A stretch of 64,000 nucleotides of DNA from Peribacillus sp. FSL E2-0218. GTDB taxonomy: Bacteria > Bacillota > Bacilli > Bacillales > DSM-1321. The stretch is from contig NZ_CP150304.1 of the NCBI RefSeq assembly GCF_037992945.1, forward strand, positions 1,057,501-1,121,500, written 5' to 3'. Positions 16,982-26,062 of this stretch are shown piece after piece. The position numbers and the translations under genes are program-made. The stretch's first letter is position 1. Each line of letters starts with the position of its first letter. Under the pieces are notes generated by a model, which worked only from the letters and a program-made list of their open reading frames with translations, ran no database searches and was not told the DNA's origin.

Positions 16982-17788
16982 ATGAATGAAAAAATCGGTT
17001 TTATCGGCTGCGGTAAAATGGGGGAGGCCATGCTGGAGGGCATGTTGCTTGCTGAGGTGGTTTCGCCCGATCGAATCATGGTAAGTACTGCAAGCTTGGA
17101 ATCCATGACGAAGATCACCACGAAACATAAGGTTAAAGGCACCATCGATAATGAAGAAGTTGCCGCGTTTGCCGACATTCTCTTTCTTGGGATTCAACCT
17201 GCCATGCATAAGCAAGTGCTTGAACAGGTGAAGGGTCATGTAAAAGGAAGCACCGTGATCATTACGATGGCGGCAGGAATCAATATTTCTCTAATAGAAA
17301 ACAGCTTTGAAGGGAAAGTGAAGGTCGTAAGGACGATGCCAAACACTCCTTCCCTTGTGGGTGAGGGCTTGACAGCCATAAGCATTAACGATGAAATCAC
17401 GGATGATGATATCGCAAATGTAACGGCACTGCTCAATAGCTTTGGAAAAACGGAGATCCTTCATGAGAATTTGATGGATGCAGTACCGGCCATAAGTGGA
17501 TCGTCTCCAGCATATGTATACATGTTCATCGAAGCGCTGGCTGATGGCGGGGTTCGAGATGGCATTCCGCGAAAACAAGCATACCGTATGGCAGCACAAG
17601 CTGTAATGGGGGCTGCTAAAATGGTTCTTGAAACGGAAAGGCATCCAGCCGCTTTAAAGGATGATGTTTGCACTCCAGGTGGTTCAACGATAGCAGCAGT
17701 GGCTGCTTTGGAAGAGGCACAGCTTAGATCGGGCATTTTACAAGCAATGAAGGCATGTACGGATAAAGCGAAAGGGATTGGCAAATAA
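16982..17788 (+). CDS. proC: Pyrroline-5-carboxylate reductase
   Basis: A 268-residue enzyme that reduces pyrroline-5-carboxylate to proline with NAD(P)H. N-terminal Rossmann motif GFIGCGKMGEAM (about 5-16), VRTMPNTPSLVGEG (about 116), and the family signature near the C-terminus (DDVCTPGGSTIAAV with ALEEA). Length is normal. The start is preceded by AGGAAG. Bacilli carry several paralogues (proG, proH, proI); which one this is cannot be told here. It is followed by a terminator-like hairpin. Confidence 0.93.
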   Translation: MNEKIGFIGCGKMGEAMLEGMLLAEVVSPDRIMVSTASLESMTKITTKHKVKGTIDNEEVAAFADILFLGIQPAMHKQVLEQVKGHVKGSTVIITMAAGINISLIENSFEGKVKVVRTMPNTPSLVGEGLTAISINDEITDDDIANVTALLNSFGKTEILHENLMDAVPAISGSSPAYVYMFIEALADGGVRDGIPRKQAYRMAAQAVMGAAKMVLETERHPAALKDDVCTPGGSTIAAVAALEEAQLRSGILQAMKACTDKAKGIGK

Positions 17789-17797
17789 GAGAGTGAC

Positions 17798-17827
17798 GAT
17801 TGCCCCCAATGGGCAATCTCCTTTTGG
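17798..17827 (+). terminator. Terminator-like hairpin after proC
   Basis: 8-bp perfect stem GATTGCCC (17798-17805) / GGGCAATC (17811-17818), loop CCAAT, followed by TCCTTTT. The T-run is imperfect, so partial read-through into the oxidase gene is possible. Confidence 0.6.
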
Positions 17828-17869
17828 TTATCGTTTTCAGAATGTTTTGTCAAAAAAGGAGGGTGCAGG

Positions 17870-19237
17870 ATGAATCAGTACATAGAGGACTTAAGGAATA
17901 TATTGACGGATGAGCAAGTAACGGTGAATGAAACGTTATTGGAACAGCATAGTCATGATGAATCGTACCATACACCGCATTTACCTGATGCGGTTATCTA
18001 TCCAAAGGATACGGCAGAAGTACGTGCAGTCATGAGGTATGCGAATGACCACGATATTCCTGTGATTCCGTTCGGGTTAGGATCAAGCTTGGAGGGGCAT
18101 GTCGTTCCGGTTAAAGGAGGGATTTCCCTTGATATGACCTTAATGAATCAAGTTTTGGAGATCAGGGAAAATGATTTTCTCGTTAAGGTGCAGCCGGGCG
18201 TGACAAGGACACACCTCAATAAAGAGTTGAAAAAGTATGGACTGTTCTTTTCCGTCGACCCCGGCGCCGATGCGACGCTGGGCGGAATGGCCGCCACGAA
18301 TGCAAGTGGGACGACCTCGGTTAAATATGGGATAATGCGTGATCAAGTCAGGGATCTGGAAGTCGTACTGGCAAACGGTGAAGTGATCCACACGGGCAGC
18401 TTAGCGACAAAATCTTCATCAGGCATTCATTTGAATGGCCTGTTTGTAGGATCGGAAGGTACATTAGGTGTTTTTACTGAGCTGACATTAAAGGTATATG
18501 GAATCCCTGAAGTCACCATGGCAGGAAGAGCGACGTTCCCGACCGTCGAACAGGCTGTATCTGCGGTCAATGGGATCATGCTTGCAGGAATCCCGATTGC
18601 ACGAATCGAATTGGTTGATGCAGAATCAATAAAAAAAGTTAATCAATTCATGGACAAAGCCTATGACGTCAGACCTACCTTATTTCTGGAATTTCACGGG
18701 AATTTTGCCGGTTTGGAACAGGATGTCCAATTCGCCAAGGAAATAGTAAGTGATTTTGGGTGTGGCGATATCCAGTTCGAAATGGATTCAAAAGCACGGA
18801 ATGCTTTGTGGGAGGCCCGGCACAATCTCGCGTATGCCTTCATTCATAGTGCTCCGGGCAAGAAACTGATGGTGACCGACGTAAGCGTACCGCTGCATGA
18901 ATTATCGAATGCCATCTTGGAAACGAGGAAGAAGGTCGAACTTTCCAAAGTGGAGGGAGCGATCGTAGGACATGTAGGTGATGGCAATTATCATGTTTTG
19001 TTCATGATTGATCTACAGAACGATGAGGAAGTGAGAGAGGCGAAGCGATTAAATGAAGAAATTGTCGAATATGCTCTATCAAAAGGTGGCACTTGTACGG
19101 GTGAACATGGTGTCGGGATTGGGAAATTGAAGTATCAGTCAAGGGAGCACGGAGCAGCTTACCAAGTGATGAAAACGATCAAATATGCACTGGACCCGAA
19201 AGGAATTATGAATCCAGGTAAAATTTTCGCAGATTAG
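17870..19237 (+). CDS. GlcD-type FAD-linked 2-hydroxyacid oxidase/dehydrogenase
   Basis: 455 residues, VAO-type flavoprotein. The FAD-binding domain (about 35-210) shows PFGLGSSLEGHVVPVKGG and PGADATLGGMAATNASGT. The C-terminal FAD-oxidase domain shows GHVGDGNYHVLFMID and the ending GEHGVGIGKLKY. The family oxidises glycolate or D-lactate and similar acids, passing electrons to quinone or other carriers. Ribosome site AAGGAGG precedes ATG 17870. The partner subunits GlcE/GlcF are absent next to it, so a single-subunit D-lactate dehydrogenase-like enzyme is the better guess. Confidence 0.85.
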   Translation: MNQYIEDLRNILTDEQVTVNETLLEQHSHDESYHTPHLPDAVIYPKDTAEVRAVMRYANDHDIPVIPFGLGSSLEGHVVPVKGGISLDMTLMNQVLEIRENDFLVKVQPGVTRTHLNKELKKYGLFFSVDPGADATLGGMAATNASGTTSVKYGIMRDQVRDLEVVLANGEVIHTGSLATKSSSGIHLNGLFVGSEGTLGVFTELTLKVYGIPEVTMAGRATFPTVEQAVSAVNGIMLAGIPIARIELVDAESIKKVNQFMDKAYDVRPTLFLEFHGNFAGLEQDVQFAKEIVSDFGCGDIQFEMDSKARNALWEARHNLAYAFIHSAPGKKLMVTDVSVPLHELSNAILETRKKVELSKVEGAIVGHVGDGNYHVLFMIDLQNDEEVREAKRLNEEIVEYALSKGGTCTGEHGVGIGKLKYQSREHGAAYQVMKTIKYALDPKGIMNPGKIFAD

Positions 19238-19295
19238 AAGAGTACAGGGTGCTAGATGAGCAGTATCTTCCAATAAAGAAATTAGTGAAAGGGCA

Positions 19296-19325
19296 GACTT
19301 GCGGTTCCTATAAGAACGGCAAGTC
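19296..19325 (+). terminator. Probable terminator hairpin after the oxidase gene
   Basis: Stem GACTTGCGGTTC / GAACGGCAAGTC, 12 bp with one mismatch, six-base loop; no T-run. Confidence 0.45.
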
Positions 19326-19339
19326 AACGCCGATTACAC

Positions 19340-19510
19340 GTAATTGAACTACATGAGTGTCCGAAATTTTCGATCTATATCAAGCACATTCGGAAAAAAT
19401 GCCTGACGTGTAAAATAATCTGCCCGTCCGAGCAGAAAATCCGACCAACATCGGAATAATCCGTCCGAACGAGTTAGTATTTCGCCCCGCATCGGGGATA
19501 AACCGGCCTA
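19340..19510. repeat. Intergenic patch of short CCGA/TCGG motifs
   Basis: CCGA and its complement TCGG recur about every 15-25 bases (CCGAAATT, TTCGGAAA, GTCCGAGC, ATCCGACC, ATCGGAAT, GTCCGAAC). The pieces could pair in several short hairpins. No coding frame spans it. It looks like a degenerate short-repeat array. Confidence 0.35.
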
Positions 19511-19544
19511 CAGCAAAAAATTCCTGAGATTTCCGATAAAAAAA

Positions 19545-19583
19545 CTCCAGACACGAACCGTGTCTGGAGGCTTCTTTTTTTAT
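19545..19583. terminator. Bidirectional terminator, mainly for ald
   Basis: 11-bp perfect stem CTCCAGACACG / CGTGTCTGGAG, loop AAC, with an A-run before and a T-run after, so it works for the leftward ald gene and from the left side. Confidence 0.88.
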
Positions 19584-19584
19584 A

Positions 19585-20718
19585 TTAAGCGTTAATGTTA
19601 TTTGGGTTTAAGGCATTTTCAACACTCACATAGTTGTAGCCTAAGTCGTTTGCAACTGCTTCGAACGTGATTTCACCGTTCGCCACATTGACTCCTTTAG
19701 CAAGGGCATCATTTTCAAGGATCGCTTTAAGAGCTCCTTTGTTTGCGATTTGAAGGGCGAATGGAACCGTTACGTTCGTTAAAGCGACAGTGGATGTTTG
19801 AGGCACTGCTCCTGGCATGTTCGCCACTGCGTAATGGACAACTCCATGTTTTACATAAGTAGGGTTATCATGTGTTGTTATGTGGTCAACCGTTTCAAAG
19901 ATTCCGCCTTGGTCGATTGCAACATCGACGATCACTGAACCTGGAGACATCGACTTAACCATTTCTTCCGTTACGAGCTTTGGAGCTTTGGCACCTGGAA
20001 TCAGTACAGCGCCAATCACCAAATCAGCATCCTTGACTGCTTCAGCAATGTTATAAGGATTGGAGATAAGCGTAGTCAGCTCATTTCCGAAAATATCATC
20101 CAATTGACGAAGACGGTCGGGGCTTAAGTCAAGAATGGTTACATCTGCGCCTAAACCAATTGCAATCTTAGCTGCGTTCGTCCCAACCATTCCTCCGCCG
20201 ACAACTGCGACTTTACCGCGTTTCACTCCAGGAACTCCGCTTAATAGGATTCCTTTGCCGCCATTATTCTTTTCAAGGAATTGAGCACCGATTTGTGCAG
20301 CCATCCGTCCTGCCACTTCACTCATTGGCGTCAATAACGGAAGTGTGCGGTTTACTGCAACCGTCTCATAAGCAATGGCCAAGACACCGCTTTCTTTTAG
20401 GGCCTGTGCAAGGGCCGGTTCGGCTGCAAGATGTAGATATGTGAAGAGAATTAAATCTTTACGGAAATATTTATATTCAGATGAGATAGGTTCTTTTACT
20501 TTCATGATCATGTCTGTACTTGACCAAACGCTAGCAGCGTCCTCGACTATTACTGCACCAGCTTCTTGGTATGATTCATTTGTAAAACTGCTTCCTAGAC
20601 CAGCGTTCATTTCGATTAATACTTCATGTCCCGCATTCACTAATGCTACAACGCCTGCTGGAGTGATAGCTACACGGTTTTCATTGTTTTTAATCTCTTT
20701 CGGAATTCCTATTCTCAT
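19585..20718 (-). CDS. ald: Alanine dehydrogenase
   Basis: 377 residues from the chosen start. It catalyses NAD-dependent deamination of L-alanine to pyruvate and ammonia, used for growth on alanine and in sporulation. Seen: MRIGIPKEIKNNENRVAITPAG at the N-terminus (the typical start), the NAD site KVAVVGGGMVGTNAAKIAIG (about 168-187), and substrate-domain residues in the first half. An upstream in-frame start would add 13 residues but lacks the GGAGGG that precedes ATG 20718. It is leftward, downstream of an EcsC-family gene and an AdeR-like activator. Confidence 0.96.
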   Translation of the reverse strand: MRIGIPKEIKNNENRVAITPAGVVALVNAGHEVLIEMNAGLGSSFTNESYQEAGAVIVEDAASVWSSTDMIMKVKEPISSEYKYFRKDLILFTYLHLAAEPALAQALKESGVLAIAYETVAVNRTLPLLTPMSEVAGRMAAQIGAQFLEKNNGGKGILLSGVPGVKRGKVAVVGGGMVGTNAAKIAIGLGADVTILDLSPDRLRQLDDIFGNELTTLISNPYNIAEAVKDADLVIGAVLIPGAKAPKLVTEEMVKSMSPGSVIVDVAIDQGGIFETVDHITTHDNPTYVKHGVVHYAVANMPGAVPQTSTVALTNVTVPFALQIANKGALKAILENDALAKGVNVANGEITFEAVANDLGYNYVSVENALNPNNINA

Positions 20719-20915
20719 CTTAATCCCTCCAATAATATGTTTTACTATTTGTAACACAAGTATAGTTGGAAAAAGTAACAGTTAGTATGTGGAAATCAGA
20801 AAAATGAAAAAGGTGTATTTGTGAAATTCCACAAACGCAGATTCAATAAACATGGACTTGCTCGTTGTGAGCCCTTCATTCATATCAATAATGTGACATA
20901 ATATGACAAAGGGGC

Positions 20916-21737
20916 TTAACTTTTAAGTGTCGATTCTTGAATGCGCTCTAAAATCCGTCTTTTCCTATACAGCATGATACCTGTATCAGCCATATCGGCA
21001 ATCATGGAGCGATTGGTGATGGCGCCAAAGATCATCCCGGCAATCGGAACGATTTGCAAAAGCTTCTTCCAGCCAAACTGATCACGATATGTATATACGA
21101 CTTCGCGCCATCCTTGCATCTCGGAGGCGATTTTTCTCTTTGATTCAGACTCAGGCAAATTCATTTTAGACAATTCCTCTAATATGGCCTTTTTTCCAAC
21201 AACATCCGATGTTGTGAATTGCAGGCATTTGACGATGAAAATCCGTTCTTGACGGTCACGGGGATTGAAGCCATACGAGATGGCGATATCCTGAAGTGTC
21301 TTGATCGACATGCCGAGAAGAAGGGGAATATCGATGGCTAAGGTGAAGATTCCGCCTATACCGGTAGTGGCTCCTTGAACCGTTGCCAATTTGCTGCCGG
21401 AGTTTTTAATTTCCTGGCTCACGCCATCCATGACATGGAGCGGCAAGCTTGAAACATCATCCAGACCCTTAATGTTCGTTTCGGGACTTTTGGCTTGAAG
21501 CTTAGCCAGAATGTGGGTCTCTTTCGTTAAATACTTTCCGCCAGTCTGAATGTAACTGCCGATTTCATCGAGCATGATCCCCAATTTATCCTGAATGAAG
21601 TCTGGGGTCAACTTATCCAATAGCTTGAAGGGGAGTCGTCCGATTCGTTCCCAAAACCATAGTCCCTTTTGATCCTTCTCCCATTTTTCGATGTTTCGTA
21701 ATTCTTTCTCAAGCTCTTCTTTTGTTTCCAGTTTCAT
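20916..21737 (-). CDS. EcsC family protein
   Basis: 273 residues matching the EcsC protein family (FKLLDKLTPDFIQDKLGIMLDEIGSYIQTGG, then the hydrophobic region GGIFTLAIDIPLLLGMSIKTLQDIA and IVPIAGMIFGAITNRSMIADMADTG). One or two hydrophobic stretches (about 125-150, 225-245) suggest membrane association. Function of the family is unclear. It lies between the AdeR-like regulator and ald, all leftward, and may be coexpressed with them. The ribosome site (AAAGG) is modest. Confidence 0.8.
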   Translation of the reverse strand: MKLETKEELEKELRNIEKWEKDQKGLWFWERIGRLPFKLLDKLTPDFIQDKLGIMLDEIGSYIQTGGKYLTKETHILAKLQAKSPETNIKGLDDVSSLPLHVMDGVSQEIKNSGSKLATVQGATTGIGGIFTLAIDIPLLLGMSIKTLQDIAISYGFNPRDRQERIFIVKCLQFTTSDVVGKKAILEELSKMNLPESESKRKIASEMQGWREVVYTYRDQFGWKKLLQIVPIAGMIFGAITNRSMIADMADTGIMLYRKRRILERIQESTLKS

Positions 21738-21784
21738 AAGACCAACCTTTCCATGCTTCTAGTATCTCCATACCGGGCACGATT

Positions 21785-23044
21785 TCATGAATTTTTCTTG
21801 AAATAATCATCATATTGATCCAGTTTAATATTAAGAAAAAGAGACATTTTTTGAATCGGGTCTTTTAGACGGATGGCCCCCACTTCGGATATTCGCTTTA
21901 AACGGTAATTCAATGTATTCACATGAATATGAAGCTTTCTCGATGCCTCGTTTGGGTTACAGTCTTTTTCCAAATAAACGGTAAGTGTTTGCAGCAATTC
22001 GGTTTGGTTCTTCCTATCATATGCTGTTAATTTTAAAATGGCTGGATGGGCATGACGCTGTTTATTGCCTGCAAGCGCTTCAATCATTTGGAACATGCCA
22101 AGCTCTTCAAAGTGTACGATGAGGTTCATATCATCAGGGAAAATATTCTTCATCCTTAACGTGTATTGTGACTCCTCGTAGCTTGATTTAACATCCAGAA
22201 AGTTTTTATACGTATTGCCAGCTGTACCAAGGATATGCTCTACACCGAAGCGCTGTTTCATTTCCAGGATGAAATATGGAATGAAATCATATATGGATGT
22301 AGTGAAAAAAGGACTGTTTTCCTCTGTGGCGCCTGCGAAAAGAATGAGCTTGTTTTGGTCAATGGCAAAGAGGGAACTATTTATCTTTTGAGTAGTCGTT
22401 AGCATGTATGAAATGTATCGTTCCACTTCACGATTGATCTCTTCAGGAAATTCGAATACCATGATCGAAAAAACAACAGGTACATGAAGCGAAAATTTCG
22501 TGAAGTTTTCAATTATTTCTGCTTCTTCTTGATAGTGTCCTGTCAACAGGCGCCATAGGAATTCCTGATGGCCCGCCTCTTTCCGTTTCTTTTTCAGCTG
22601 CAATTGCTGTAACTGATTTTTAGCCTCCTTGGCTGCAAATTGGAGAAAGTCCATATCTTCATCGGAGAAAGGCGCATTGACCTCCAGGGCCCAGATGAAA
22701 CCAAGGACTTCATTATTTTTTCGAATGGAAACCGCAGCCCTATTACCGAGGCCAACATCATTGATGGCCCCGATTTTGATGGGGGCATCCTTTTTCAATA
22801 AAGCAGGGATGATGCCATCTTTCCATAAACTGTTGATGACCTTTTCAGGTACCCGTCTTCCGATGATGGTCATTATGCGTGCCTGATCGGTAGTATCATC
22901 ATGTGTGCTATATGCAAGTAAACGGTGGTTACCGTCTTCGATTGTAATAGGGCAACCTAAAACCGAACTGATTCTATCGGCAAACTCCATCATATCTCCA
23001 TAAAGGTCTTTAAAAATATCTCTATTTTTTTCGAATTCCTTCAT
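21785..23044 (-). CDS. PucR/CdaR-family regulator, AdeR-like (activator of ald)
   Basis: 419 residues: N-terminal GAF-like sensor (about 10-150), a middle GGDEF-like CdaR domain, and a C-terminal PucR HTH (ASRKLHIHVNTLNYRLKRISEVGAIRLKDP, about 375-405). In B. subtilis AdeR has this size and architecture, lies beside ald and activates it with alanine. Here it is in the same neighbourhood but one gene away. Orthology to AdeR is inferred from family and position. Confidence 0.82.
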   Translation of the reverse strand: MKEFEKNRDIFKDLYGDMMEFADRISSVLGCPITIEDGNHRLLAYSTHDDTTDQARIMTIIGRRVPEKVINSLWKDGIIPALLKKDAPIKIGAINDVGLGNRAAVSIRKNNEVLGFIWALEVNAPFSDEDMDFLQFAAKEAKNQLQQLQLKKKRKEAGHQEFLWRLLTGHYQEEAEIIENFTKFSLHVPVVFSIMVFEFPEEINREVERYISYMLTTTQKINSSLFAIDQNKLILFAGATEENSPFFTTSIYDFIPYFILEMKQRFGVEHILGTAGNTYKNFLDVKSSYEESQYTLRMKNIFPDDMNLIVHFEELGMFQMIEALAGNKQRHAHPAILKLTAYDRKNQTELLQTLTVYLEKDCNPNEASRKLHIHVNTLNYRLKRISEVGAIRLKDPIQKMSLFLNIKLDQYDDYFKKNS

Positions 23045-23146
23045 ATTTATTTTTGCCCCTCGCTAAAAAAATTCCTTCTCCTTGAATTTTATACGATTTT
23101 TATTGAATACGCATGGATTAAATGCATGGGGGGGGTGTACATATAA

Positions 23147-23192
23147 CAGAAAATCCCTTCCGATGGAAACCGGAAGGGATTTTCTGATTTTT
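23147..23192. terminator. Terminator of the first pit gene
   Basis: 16-bp perfect stem (CAGAAAATCCCTTCCG at 23147-23162, complement 23171-23186), 8-base loop, T-run on the + side. On the leftward strand, which is the one that matters for pit, the T-run is weak. Confidence 0.75.
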
Positions 23193-24190
23193 TAAAATAG
23201 GAAATTGATTAGGTAATAAATCAAACCTGCCAATGTTGCTGAAATGGGAATCGTGATGAACCAAGTGATGATCATTCTTTTTGCCGTTCCCCATTTTACG
23301 CCTTTAACCCGATGAGCCGATCCTACTCCAAGAATGGAAGAGGAAATAACATGGGTAGTACTGACGGGCATGTGTATCACGGTCGCGCCGAAAATGATGA
23401 AGGCACCGGTTAAATCCGCCGCTACACCATTTACTGGGCGGATCTTCATGATCTTGCCGCCGACGGTTTTGATGATTTTCCATCCACCTACGGAAGTTCC
23501 AAGCCCCATCGCTAGCGCACAGGAGAATTGGACCCAGAAGGGGATATCCGAACTTGAAGCATAACCATTCGCAATAAGGGCCATCGTGATGATCCCCATC
23601 GCTTTTTGAGCATCATTCGTCCCGTGAGTATACGATTGAAGTGCTGCAGTGGCAATCTGTATAGTACGGAATTTTTGGTTTGTTTTCGTCAAATTATTGT
23701 TTTTGAAGACAACTTTAAAGATGCTGTATACGATAAACCCGATTGCAAAAGCAATTAGCGGGGAGAAAATCAAAGCTTGAAGAATTTTTAGGAATCCTTC
23801 CCATCTTATGCCGGCAAAACCAGCTGCAGCAATGGCGGCCCCTGCAATCGAGCCGATCAGTGCGTGGGAGGAACTGCTTGGTATTCCGTAGTACCAAGTG
23901 AGTAGGTTCCAAAAAATCGCAGCCAGCAAAGCGGCCAGGATCACATAAGAACCATTAGGAAGCGTGAATGGATCCACGATATCCTTTGTAATGGTCTTCG
24001 CCACGCCAGTAAATGTCATGGCTCCGACGAAGTTCATGATGGCGGCCATGATGATGGCATGGCGGGGCTTCATGGCCTTTGTTGAAACGGCAGTCGCTAT
24101 AGCGTTGGCTGTATCATGAAATCCATTGATGAAGTCAAATGCTAAAGCAAAGAAAACGATTAATATTGTCAGAATTAATAAAGTATCCAT
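23192..24190 (-). CDS. pit: Low-affinity inorganic phosphate transporter (PiT family)
   Basis: 332 residues with about ten membrane segments. The duplicated PiT signatures are present: FDFINGFHDTANAIATAVSTKA near the start and SYTHGTNDAQKAMGIITMAL in the middle. It moves metal-phosphate with protons. It is 16 bp behind the DUF47 gene, the usual order of a DUF47-pit operon (B. subtilis ykaA-pit). A second pit gene lies upstream at 25064. Confidence 0.93.
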   Translation of the reverse strand: MDTLLILTILIVFFALAFDFINGFHDTANAIATAVSTKAMKPRHAIIMAAIMNFVGAMTFTGVAKTITKDIVDPFTLPNGSYVILAALLAAIFWNLLTWYYGIPSSSSHALIGSIAGAAIAAAGFAGIRWEGFLKILQALIFSPLIAFAIGFIVYSIFKVVFKNNNLTKTNQKFRTIQIATAALQSYTHGTNDAQKAMGIITMALIANGYASSSDIPFWVQFSCALAMGLGTSVGGWKIIKTVGGKIMKIRPVNGVAADLTGAFIIFGATVIHMPVSTTHVISSSILGVGSAHRVKGVKWGTAKRMIITWFITIPISATLAGLIYYLINFLF

Positions 24191-24206
24191 TTATTTGGGG
24201 TACTCC

Positions 24207-24827
24207 TTAGGCGTTTTTCATTATGATTGTTTCAAGTGTATTGGCCACCGCTTGACAGTGATCGGCGATTTCTTCCAGGCTTTCGTAAATTTCTTTATAT
24301 TGAATGATTCTGATTGGATCTTTTTCAACTGTAAACAGGTTTTTGATCGATTGACGTTGTATTCCGTCACAAACAGATTCAAGATCTTTTATTTTAATTG
24401 CATTCTCACGAATCATTGGTAATTTTTTTGTCGAGAGAGTATCTACAGCTGTTTCGATTTCATACGTACATTCCTTGATTGCATCAACAAACTTCAGCAT
24501 ATACTCGTCTGCATTGACGATCGAGTACATTTCGAATAATGCGGAACAGTGCTCCAAACCATCAATGACATCATCCATTCTCATGGTTAATTCAAGGATA
24601 TCCTCCCGTTCGATAGGAGTGATGAAAGCGTTGTTCAACTCTTTGATCACGTTATGGACCATTGAATCGCCTTTATGCTCATAATCTTTCATCTTATCTG
24701 AAAATACTTTTAGATCGGAGATGTTTTTCAGCTTATAATCCGCGAAATAGTCAGCACCTTCTTTAAGGTTTTGAGCGATGTTGAAAAGCATTACTGCGAA
24801 TTTGTCTTTTTTTGATTTAAAAGCCAT
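24207..24827 (-). CDS. DUF47 (PhoU-like) Pit accessory protein
   Basis: 206 residues, all-helical PhoU-like protein of the TIGR00153/DUF47 family (NIAQNLKEGADYFADY, HKGDSMVHNVIKELNNAFITPIEREDILEL). Members are coupled to Pit transporters and are thought to modulate phosphate uptake. Start set at ATG 24827, seven bases after GGGAGG; an upstream TTG would place that site inside the gene. Confidence 0.92.
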   Translation of the reverse strand: MAFKSKKDKFAVMLFNIAQNLKEGADYFADYKLKNISDLKVFSDKMKDYEHKGDSMVHNVIKELNNAFITPIEREDILELTMRMDDVIDGLEHCSALFEMYSIVNADEYMLKFVDAIKECTYEIETAVDTLSTKKLPMIRENAIKIKDLESVCDGIQRQSIKNLFTVEKDPIRIIQYKEIYESLEEIADHCQAVANTLETIIMKNA

Positions 24828-24894
24828 GTTGAAGCCTCCCAATTATTCATGCAATTTACGCACCTTAGTCGTACGCTTAGTATTAACAAGTTGA

Positions 24895-24906
24895 TTGTAA
24901 CGAATT
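24895..24906. promoter_or_regulatory. Motif shared upstream of both pit transcription units (copy 1)
   Basis: TTGTAACGAATT occurs here, 68 bp before the DUF47 start, and again at 26227-26238 before the second pit gene. Nearby both copies, TTTACA-type hexamers recur at about 11-bp spacing (24949-24980), reminiscent of PhoP boxes but not a clean match. Confidence 0.4.
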
Positions 24907-25034
24907 CATATACATTCAGGGAAGGTTTTTCGACGAAAATTTACAAAATCTTAATAAAACTTTACAAATTAAAACAAGGATAAGTAAAAAATGGGAACCA
25001 ATTACACTTATTAAGCGGAATCCGATGTAAAAAA

Positions 25035-25063
25035 AGCCTCTCCGGAAGGAAAGGCTGACGATG
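25035..25063 (-). terminator. Terminator of the second pit gene
   Basis: Read leftward: stem of nine pairs with one mismatch (AGCCTCTCC / GGAAAGGCT), short loop, then TTTTTTT. Confidence 0.8.
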
Positions 25064-26062
25064 TTATAAAAACAAGGCAATAATATAATAAATCATACCG
25101 GCTAATGAAGCGGAGATGGGCAATGTTATGAACCATGTGATTAACATGCTTTTAGCCGTTCCCCATTTTACCCCCTTGATTCTGTGTGCAGAACCGACCC
25201 CAAGGATGGATGAAGAAATGACATGTGTCGTGCTGACAGGCATGTGCAGGAAGGTAGCACCGAAAATGATCGCCGCTCCTGTCATATCGGCAGCGACCCC
25301 GTTTACCGGTCGAATTTTCATGATTTTCCCACCGACGGTTTTAATGATTTTCCAGCCTCCGATTGATGTTCCAAGCGCCATGGCTATTGCACAGGATAAT
25401 TGGACCCAGAAAGGGACTTCGGAATTAGTGGAATACCCGTTAGCAATTAAAGCCATGGTGATGATACCCATGGATTTTTGTGCATCATTCGTTCCGTGTG
25501 TATAGGATTGAACGGCCGCCGTGAGAATTTGTATTCTCCTGAATCGCTTGTTGGTCTTTCCTAAATTGTTGTTTTTGAAAATCACCTTAAAGATGCTGTA
25601 TACAATGAATCCAAGTGTAAAAGCAAGGATGGGTGAAAGAATCAAGGCTTGGACAATCTTGGTGAATCCGCTCCATTTAATCGCATCGAACCCACTGGCG
25701 ACAATGGCCGCCCCGGCTATTGAACCGATTATCGCATGAGAAGAGCTGCTTGGAATGCCAAAATACCAGGTAACCAAGTTCCAAGTTATTGCTGAAAGAA
25801 GCGCAGCCAAAATGACATAAGAACCGTTGTTCAATGTGAATGGATCCACAATATCCTTCGTAATCGTATGTGCCACACCTGTAAAGGTCAGTGCCCCTAA
25901 TAAATTCATGGCTGCAGCCATGATGATGGCGTGGCGCGGCTTAAGCGCCTTGGTTGACACGGCTGTAGCGATGGCGTTCGCCGTATCATGAAATCCATTG
26001 ATAAAGTCAAAGACCAAAGCAAAAACGATAATTAACGCGGTTAAGATGAAAATGCTACTCAT
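25064..26062 (-). CDS. Second PiT-family phosphate transporter (paralogue)
   Basis: 332 residues, the same length as the pit protein at 23192 and nearly identical along most of its length, including FDFINGFHDTANAIATAVSTKA and SYTHGTNDAQKSMGIITMALIANGY. The pair clearly arose by duplication. This copy has no DUF47 partner directly upstream and has its own terminator, so it is a separate unit. Its different accessory context suggests different regulation or metal/phosphate preference. Confidence 0.92.
   Translation of the reverse strand: MSSIFILTALIIVFALVFDFINGFHDTANAIATAVSTKALKPRHAIIMAAAMNLLGALTFTGVAHTITKDIVDPFTLNNGSYVILAALLSAITWNLVTWYFGIPSSSSHAIIGSIAGAAIVASGFDAIKWSGFTKIVQALILSPILAFTLGFIVYSIFKVIFKNNNLGKTNKRFRRIQILTAAVQSYTHGTNDAQKSMGIITMALIANGYSTNSEVPFWVQLSCAIAMALGTSIGGWKIIKTVGGKIMKIRPVNGVAADMTGAAIIFGATFLHMPVSTTHVISSSILGVGSAHRIKGVKWGTAKSMLITWFITLPISASLAGMIYYIIALFL

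Noticed and set aside
19340..19510. CRISPR-like array
   Set aside because: Repeats are only 4-8 bases and irregularly spaced; no cas genes anywhere in the window.
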